Positions 59,046-64,000 of a DNA stretch of 64,000 nt are shown here, piece after piece. The position numbers and the translations under genes are program-made. The stretch is from an uncultured Eubacteriales bacterium (lineage in GTDB: Bacteria > Bacillota > Clostridia > Oscillospirales > UBA644). The notes beneath the pieces are model-generated. The model did no database searches, was not told the DNA's origin, and worked only from the letters and a program-made list of their open reading frames with translations. Within the stretch, counting starts at the first letter, position 1; each line of letters begins with the position of its first letter. The DNA lies in NCBI GenBank assembly GCA_900547165.1, contig URFZ01000003.1:62001-126000 (forward strand), read 5' to 3'.

Positions 59046-60626
59046 TCATTGACCGCTGGCACCGTAGTTCGAAAGTACACGGGCGGAGGGGTCGTTTACG
59101 TTGCACCCCGCCCAACTCTTGTTCGGCATCCAAAAGTCTTTTATCATTTCCGCCTGTCCGGGATAAAACTTTTCAAAAAGTTCTCTGTAAAGGAGAGATT
59201 CCTTTGTGAACGGAGCGGCGTAGGTATATTTCTTGATTTTTGTCTCAAACTCTTCGTCCGAATATTTTTTCTCGGCATACGCTTTCAAGTCATCGACCAT
59301 CGAGTGTCCTACGGCATCGCTGAACGCGGCTTTTTCGCGCATCAATATGTCTTCGGGCAACCAGTCGCCCTCAAAAGCGTGACGGAGCAGATACTTGCCT
59401 TTTCCGTAACGGTTAATTTTGATTTCGGGGTCGAGACTCATAACGTATGAAGCGAAATCGAGGTCTCCGAACGGCACACGAGCTTCAAGGGAGTTGACGG
59501 AAATACATCTGTCGGCACGGAGAACGTCGTACATATAAAGCTCTCTTACCCTCTTCTGTGCCTCTTTCTGAAACTCTTCCGCAGACGGCGCGAAATCTGT
59601 ATATTTATATCCGAAAAGTTCATCAGAAATCTCGCCCGTAAGCAAAACCCTTATGTCTGTGTTTTCGTGAATATATTTGCAGACAAGATACATACCCATT
59701 GAAGCGCGAATCGTCGTTATGTCATACGTTCCGAGCAGAGCGACAACATCGGGCAGAGCCTTTATAACATCGTCTTCCGTCATAATGACTTCCGTATGTT
59801 CGGAGCCGATATAATCCGCAACTTCGCGGGCATATTTCAAATCTATCGCATCGGTACTCATACCTATCGCGAACGTTTTTATCGGCTTTTTTGAGAGTTT
59901 TGCCGCCACGGAACATACAAGAGAAGAATCAAGCCCGCCCGAAAGAAGAAAGCCTACGGGAGCATCGGCGTCAAGCCTCTTTTCAATGCCCGCAACAAGT
60001 TTTTCGTGTATTTTTTTGCAAGCAGTCTCAACATCGTCGTGACATACTTTGTCAACTTTTCCTATGTCGCGATAGCAAACAAACTTGCCGTCCTTATAAA
60101 AATGCCCCGGAGGGAACGGCATAACCTTTTCGCAAAGACCGACAAGGTTTTTGGCTTCGCTCGCAAACATAATGTTTCCGTCATCGGCATAGCCGTAAAA
60201 CAGCGGACGTATACCGAACGGGTCGCGTGCGGCGATATATTTATCGGCTTTTGCATCGTAAATAATCAGCGCATATTCGGAGTCAAGCATTCCGAACATA
60301 TCCGTGCCGTATTCCTTATACAGCGGCAGCAGCAGTTCGCAGTCGGAATCGCTGACAAATTTATACCCTTTTTCTTCGAGTTCCTTTTTCAGTTTTCTGA
60401 ATCCGTATATCTCGCCGTTGCAGACGACATAGTTACCCCCAAACGCAAACGGCTGCATACCGCTTTCGTCAAGTCCCATGATAGCAAGTCTGTGAAAGCC
60501 CAAAAGCCCCTTGCCCGTATCAATGATACGGGACATATCGGGGCCTCTGGAGACGGTCTTGTCAAAGCCCGTCTTAAAATCTTTGATTGTCATAACGGTA
60601 CCGCAGTACCCCATAATCGAACACAT
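59046..60626 (-). CDS. asnB: Asparagine synthase (glutamine-hydrolysing)
   Basis: This 526-residue enzyme makes asparagine from aspartate, ATP and glutamine. The ATG giving MCSIMGYCGTVMTIKDF puts Cys2 as the glutaminase nucleophile after Met removal. It also has SRGPDMSRI, LGFHRLAIMGLDESGMQPF, VCNGEIYGFRKL, the synthetase PP-loop FLLSGGLDSSLVCSV, DVLRADRCISVNSLEARVPFGDLDF and LRHAFEGDWLPEDILMREKAAFSDAVG. The GGAGG site just before the ATG is complementary to an upstream segment of the T-box leader, so translation is probably gated by tRNA charging. Confidence 0.96.
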   Translation of the reverse strand: MCSIMGYCGTVMTIKDFKTGFDKTVSRGPDMSRIIDTGKGLLGFHRLAIMGLDESGMQPFAFGGNYVVCNGEIYGFRKLKKELEEKGYKFVSDSDCELLLPLYKEYGTDMFGMLDSEYALIIYDAKADKYIAARDPFGIRPLFYGYADDGNIMFASEAKNLVGLCEKVMPFPPGHFYKDGKFVCYRDIGKVDKVCHDDVETACKKIHEKLVAGIEKRLDADAPVGFLLSGGLDSSLVCSVAAKLSKKPIKTFAIGMSTDAIDLKYAREVADYIGSEHTEVIMTEDDVIKALPDVVALLGTYDITTIRASMGMYLVCKYIHENTDIRVLLTGEISDELFGYKYTDFAPSAEEFQKEAQKRVRELYMYDVLRADRCISVNSLEARVPFGDLDFASYVMSLDPEIKINRYGKGKYLLRHAFEGDWLPEDILMREKAAFSDAVGHSMVDDLKAYAEKKYSDEEFETKIKKYTYAAPFTKESLLYRELFEKFYPGQAEMIKDFWMPNKSWAGCNVNDPSARVLSNYGASGQ

Positions 60627-60628
60627 AA

Positions 60629-60900
60629 TCGTCCTCCGTTTTCGCACGTTTGAGTTTTTTAGGACGAGCGTGTGCAGCCCGCGGTACCACCTAATTTACC
60701 TTCTTATGAAGATCACTCTGTTCGGTTCTGTCAAACCTATTCACTTAACGCGTGATCACGGCGCACCTACTGACCCGCCGAACGGGGTTCGGATTGCGGC
60801 TCGGGAGGGTTTTTCACGCGGGATCGGAGCATGGCTCACACCGTCCCATACTCGCTGTTTCCGATTTTTCCGCGTTACTCGTCTCCGTCAATGCCTTTGA
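60629..60900 (-). promoter_or_regulatory. T-box leader of asnB, apparently translational type
   Basis: The - strand leader carries the T-box sequence AGGTGGTACCGCGGG (60692-60678). It also has a Stem I beginning near 60895 (GACGGAGACGAGTAA), with ACGCGG/CCGCGT and ATCGGA/TCCGAT helices. An AAC triplet at 60811-60809 lies on the 3' side of the specifier loop, which fits asparagine. After the T-box, TCGTCCT (60667-60661) can pair fully with AGGACGA (60635-60629), which includes the asnB ribosome site. No T-run follows, so a transcription terminator is not visible. Uncharged tRNA-Asn would be expected to free the ribosome site. T-box identity is firm; specifier and mechanism are inference. Confidence 0.88.
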
Positions 60901-61015
60901 AATGATCGTCGGAAGTCTCACTCTTTTTCCGTCGAACACTTTCAACACAAAACACAACTCCAATGCGTTCTGTGTTCCTGTTTTACCGCCTTAAAACTTT
61001 TCCGTGGAAATATTT

Positions 61016-62572
61016 TTATTCCCATTCCACCGTCGCGGGCGGTTTTGATGTTATGTCGTAAACTATTCTGTTGATACCTTTGACCTCATTGACTATCCTT
61101 GTCGAGATGCGGTCAAGCAACTCGTAAGGAATTCTCGCCCACTCCGCGGTCATAAAGTCTTTGGTCGTGACGGCTCTCAAAGCCAGCACGTTATCGTATG
61201 TTCTTCCGTCGCCCATGACGCCGACCGAATGCAGGTCCGTCAGAACGGCGAAATACTGATTGATGTTTTTATCTTCTCCGCTTTTCGCTATTTCATCTCT
61301 CATGATGAAGTCCGCTTCGCGAAGCGTATCGGCTTTTGCCTTTGTTATATCGCCGATTATGCGTATCGCAAGTCCAGGTCCGGGGAACGGCTGACGCATA
61401 ACCACGCTTTCGGCAAGTCCGAGTTCACGTCCGAGAGCACGAACCTCGTCTTTAAAAAGAAGACTCAACGGTTCAAGAACTCCCTTGAATCTTGCAACGA
61501 CTTCGGGTGGCAACAGCCTGTTATGATGGCTCTTTATAACTTCTGCATCGCCCTCTCCCGACTCGATAACGTCGGGATATATCGTTCCCTGCGCAAGGAA
61601 GTCTCTGTTCGTTATGCCGAATCTGTCCGCCTCGTCGCGGAAAACATAACCGAACTCCGCTCCGATTATATGACGTTTTGTCTGCGGGTCCGTAACTCCC
61701 GCAAGCTTGTCAAGAAAACGTTTTTCGGCATCGACGCGCACAAAATTGATGTCCCATTTTTTGAATGCCGCTTCTATCTCGTCGCCCTCGTTCTTTCTCA
61801 TAAGACCGTGGTCAACAAAAACGCAAGTCAGTCTTTTGCCTATCGCCTGACCGAGAAGCGCCGCAAGAACCGAAGAGTCAACACCGCCCGAAAGAGCCAG
61901 CAGCACTCGTCCGTTCTCGCCTATCTCCTCACGCAGATGTGCGATGGTCGTCTTGCAGAAGTCACCCATCGTCCAACTGCCCGTTGCGCGGCAAACTTCG
62001 TAAAGGAAGTTTCGTATCATCTGAAAACCGTATTGCGTGTGATTCACTTCCGGATGGAACTGAACACCGTAAAATCCATTTTCTTCATCCGCAATTGCAA
62101 CATTGGGGCAAGCGTCGCTGTGTGCAACAAGTTTGAACGCAGACGGTAAGTCGGACATATAGTCTCCGTGGCTCATCCACGTCACGCTTTCTTTCGGAAG
62201 CCCCTTGAAAAGTCTGCAATCAGTATCAAAGAAAGTCTCCGTTTTTCCGTATTCTCTGGCAGAATCGCTTGCCGCTGCGGAAACCTTGCCGCCGAGCGTA
62301 TGCGCAATGAGTTGACACCCGTAGCAAATTCCGAGAACGGGAACGCCGAGTTCGAATATTTTCGGATCGACTTTCGGGGACGACTCTTCGTAAACGCTGT
62401 TCGGACCACCTGTGAAAATGATGCCTATCGGGTTGAACGCCCGTATTTCGTCAAGCGTCATTTTGTAGGATTTTACTTCGCAATAAACGTTGCACTCGCG
62501 GACTCTTCGGGCAATAAGTTGATTATACTGTCCTCCGAAATCCAAAACGAGCACTTTTTCTCGGTTCGTCAT
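61016..62572 (-). CDS. guaA: GMP synthase (glutamine-hydrolysing)
   Basis: This 518-residue enzyme converts XMP to GMP. The class I amidotransferase domain (1-200) has VLDFGGQYNQLIARRVRE, nucleophile Cys83 in VLGICYGCQLIAH and FHPEVNHTQYG. The ATP pyrophosphatase domain has ALSGGVDSSVLAAL (~222). The C-terminal dimerisation domain includes RQPFPGPGLAIRIIGD and ends with KPPATVEWE. AGGAG precedes the ATG. It follows glnN by 35 bases, and the asnB leader starts about 115 bases after its stop with no obvious promoter between. Confidence 0.97.
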   Translation of the reverse strand: MTNREKVLVLDFGGQYNQLIARRVRECNVYCEVKSYKMTLDEIRAFNPIGIIFTGGPNSVYEESSPKVDPKIFELGVPVLGICYGCQLIAHTLGGKVSAAASDSAREYGKTETFFDTDCRLFKGLPKESVTWMSHGDYMSDLPSAFKLVAHSDACPNVAIADEENGFYGVQFHPEVNHTQYGFQMIRNFLYEVCRATGSWTMGDFCKTTIAHLREEIGENGRVLLALSGGVDSSVLAALLGQAIGKRLTCVFVDHGLMRKNEGDEIEAAFKKWDINFVRVDAEKRFLDKLAGVTDPQTKRHIIGAEFGYVFRDEADRFGITNRDFLAQGTIYPDVIESGEGDAEVIKSHHNRLLPPEVVARFKGVLEPLSLLFKDEVRALGRELGLAESVVMRQPFPGPGLAIRIIGDITKAKADTLREADFIMRDEIAKSGEDKNINQYFAVLTDLHSVGVMGDGRTYDNVLALRAVTTKDFMTAEWARIPYELLDRISTRIVNEVKGINRIVYDITSKPPATVEWE

Positions 62573-62607
62573 CTGATCTTTTCTCCTGTATATATGCTGA
62601 TTTTATT

Positions 62608-64000
62608 TTATCTAACGCCGAAAAGAAGTTCTCCGTAAGAGGGATACGGCCACTTGTCGGCGGATGCTATCATCTCCATCTCGTCAACGGAAACGCGAAG
62701 CATACGCATATCGTCGAGGATAGTGGACTTGTAAAATTCGGCGAGGGCTTCGAGACCGTCGACGGATTTTGAGTCGAGAAGATCTTTTTCAAGTTTCTTT
62801 GTTGCTCTGTAAGCCGCTCCGAGAAGCGCGCTGAGCATCTTTGTGTTATCTCTTTCGTAAGAGCAATCAACGTCAACGGAAAGAGAAAGTTTTTTAAGCG
62901 CGGCGTCCGCAAGTTCGGAAGAGTAGGCACTCATCGCAGGCAAAATGTCTTTGTGAACCATGTCAAGCATGGTTAGTGCTTCGATGTTGATCACCTTGCA
63001 GTAATTTTCAAGACGAACCTCGTGACGTGCTTTCAACTCTGTTTCAGTAAGAACCTTGTGGGATACGAACAGGTCGATATTCTTTTGGTCAAGCATGTGG
63101 GCAAGTGCGTCGGGCGTTGTCTTCAAGTTGTAAAGCCCACGCTTTTCAGCCTCTTTTACCCAGGACTCGTCATATCCGTCGCCGTTGAAGATTATGCGCT
63201 TATGTTCTTTTATGGTCTTCATTATAAGGTCGTGAAGAGCCTCTTCAAAATTCTCCGTGCCTTCAAGAGCGTCCGCAAACTGTTTCAACTCTTCCGCAAC
63301 GGAAGTGTTAAGAACGGTGTTTGCGCAGGATATGGAAGCCGCAGAACCGAGCATACGGAACTCAAACTTGTTGCCTGTAAACGCGAACGGGCTTGTTCTG
63401 TTTCTGTCCGTCGTGTCTCTGGGGAACTTGGGAAGCGTATGAACGCCTATTCTCATAAGTTCTTTTTGCTTTGCGTCGTATTTTGAATCTTTTTCTATCG
63501 CTTCAAGAATTTCGGAAAGGTCGGAGCCGAGGAACATCGAAACTATCGCCGGAGGCGCTTCATTCGCACCGAGACGGTGGTCGTTGCCCGCAGAAGCGAC
63601 GGAGATTCTCAAAAGATCCTGATATTCGTCAACCGCCTTGATAACGGCGCAGAGGAAAAGCAGGAACTGTGCGTTTTCATAGGGTGTTTCGCCGGGTTCG
63701 AGCAGGTTTACGCCCGTATCGGTGGAAATTGACCAGTTGTTATGTTTGCCGCTGCCGTTTACGCCGGCAAAAGGCTTTTCCGCAAGCAGACAAACCATAT
63801 CGTGATTCTTTGCAACTTTCTGCATAAGTTCCATCGTCAACTGGTTATGGTCTGCGGCGATGTTTGTCGTTGTAAATATAGGCGCCATTTCATGCTGTGA
63901 AGGAGCGACTTCGTTATGCTCTGTTTTTGCAAGAACGCCGAGTTTCCAAAGTTCCTCGTTCAGGTCTTTCATAAACGCCGCAACACGGGGCTTGATGGTG
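62608..64000 (-). CDS. glnN: Glutamine synthetase type III, C-terminal part (cut by window end)
   Basis: The last ~464 codons of a GSIII enzyme run off the window end; the frame is open from 63999. GSIII proteins are ~700 residues, so the N-terminal third is missing. Features are KTEHNEVAPSQHEMAPIF, DHNQLTMELMQKVAKNHDMVCLLAEKPFAGVNGSGKHNNWSIST (ATP and glutamate site), SAGNDHRLGANEAPPAI and a long helical C-terminal extension that GSI enzymes lack. It supplies glutamine to guaA, asnB and gltBD downstream in the same direction. Confidence 0.96.
   Translation of the reverse strand, partial: TIKPRVAAFMKDLNEELWKLGVLAKTEHNEVAPSQHEMAPIFTTTNIAADHNQLTMELMQKVAKNHDMVCLLAEKPFAGVNGSGKHNNWSISTDTGVNLLEPGETPYENAQFLLFLCAVIKAVDEYQDLLRISVASAGNDHRLGANEAPPAIVSMFLGSDLSEILEAIEKDSKYDAKQKELMRIGVHTLPKFPRDTTDRNRTSPFAFTGNKFEFRMLGSAASISCANTVLNTSVAEELKQFADALEGTENFEEALHDLIMKTIKEHKRIIFNGDGYDESWVKEAEKRGLYNLKTTPDALAHMLDQKNIDLFVSHKVLTETELKARHEVRLENYCKVINIEALTMLDMVHKDILPAMSAYSSELADAALKKLSLSVDVDCSYERDNTKMLSALLGAAYRATKKLEKDLLDSKSVDGLEALAEFYKSTILDDMRMLRVSVDEMEMIASADKWPYPSYGELLFGVR

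Noticed and set aside
60629..60661. Transcription terminator for the asnB T-box
   Set aside because: The only strong partner for the segment after the T-box is the ribosome site, and no T-run follows.
1..64000. CRISPR arrays, rRNA, insertion sequences
   Set aside because: Scanned by eye for regularly spaced repeats, rRNA signatures and transposase motifs; none were found.

Overview
The window looks like a chromosome segment from an anaerobic, probably spore-forming member of the Clostridia (Firmicutes). The evidence is a SpoIIR gene, a diadenylate cyclase/YbbR pair, an Asp23 and FakA-like pair, a CpsB/CpsD/Wzz tyrosine phosphorylation module, a T-box leader, a V-type ATPase in place of an F-type one, glutamine synthetase type III, and consistently strong GGAGG ribosome sites with TTGACA-17-TATAAT promoters. 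The genus cannot be fixed from the sequence alone. No phage, transposase, CRISPR array or rRNA was seen.

Left part, mostly + strand (1-11350): the end of a fucose operon (fucI, fucU); tRNA-Pro; a sulfur and thiol-redox locus (rhodanese lipoprotein, Rrf2 regulator, small DUF6132-like membrane protein interrupted by an in-frame UGA, MsrA-MsrB lipoprotein, CcdA, a 36-residue ORF, TlpA-type thioredoxin); a secreted protein made of two coiled-coil repeats followed by a two-component system; and a surface O-acylation set (lipoprotein, MBOAT, DHHW protein).

Middle part, mostly - strand (11391-31978): cdaA-ybbR-FAD oxidoreductase-rseC; a cysteine desulfurase-like gene with its DUF3343 partner; a tyrosine recombinase beside an AT-rich gene-poor stretch that holds a 34-bp palindrome; tatD with a complete nine-gene V-type ATPase operon; a glycosidase-like protein; a YoaK pair divergent from a LysR regulator; and a zinc-ribbon membrane protein.

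Right part, almost all - strand (32108-64000): a sorbose-1-phosphate reductase-like gene with a pyruvate dehydrogenase-type complex (E2, E3, fused E1); an eight-gene housekeeping run (asp23, fakA-like, DUF1385, prmC, ddl, DUF1934, argS, tadA); three small unknown proteins; spoIIR; the Wzz/CpsD/CpsB set; prmA; tRNA-Ser; a small orphan peptide; and a nitrogen block glnN-guaA-T-box-asnB-gltB-gltD. All five enzymes of that block make or use glutamine or glutamate, and the asnB leader appears to control translation by hiding the ribosome site.

The observations most worth a second look are the UGA inside the DUF6132-like gene (selenocysteine or disruption), the apparently translational T-box before asnB, the regular TGTAA/TTACA array before the thiol locus, and the orphan 40-residue peptide next to tRNA-Ser.
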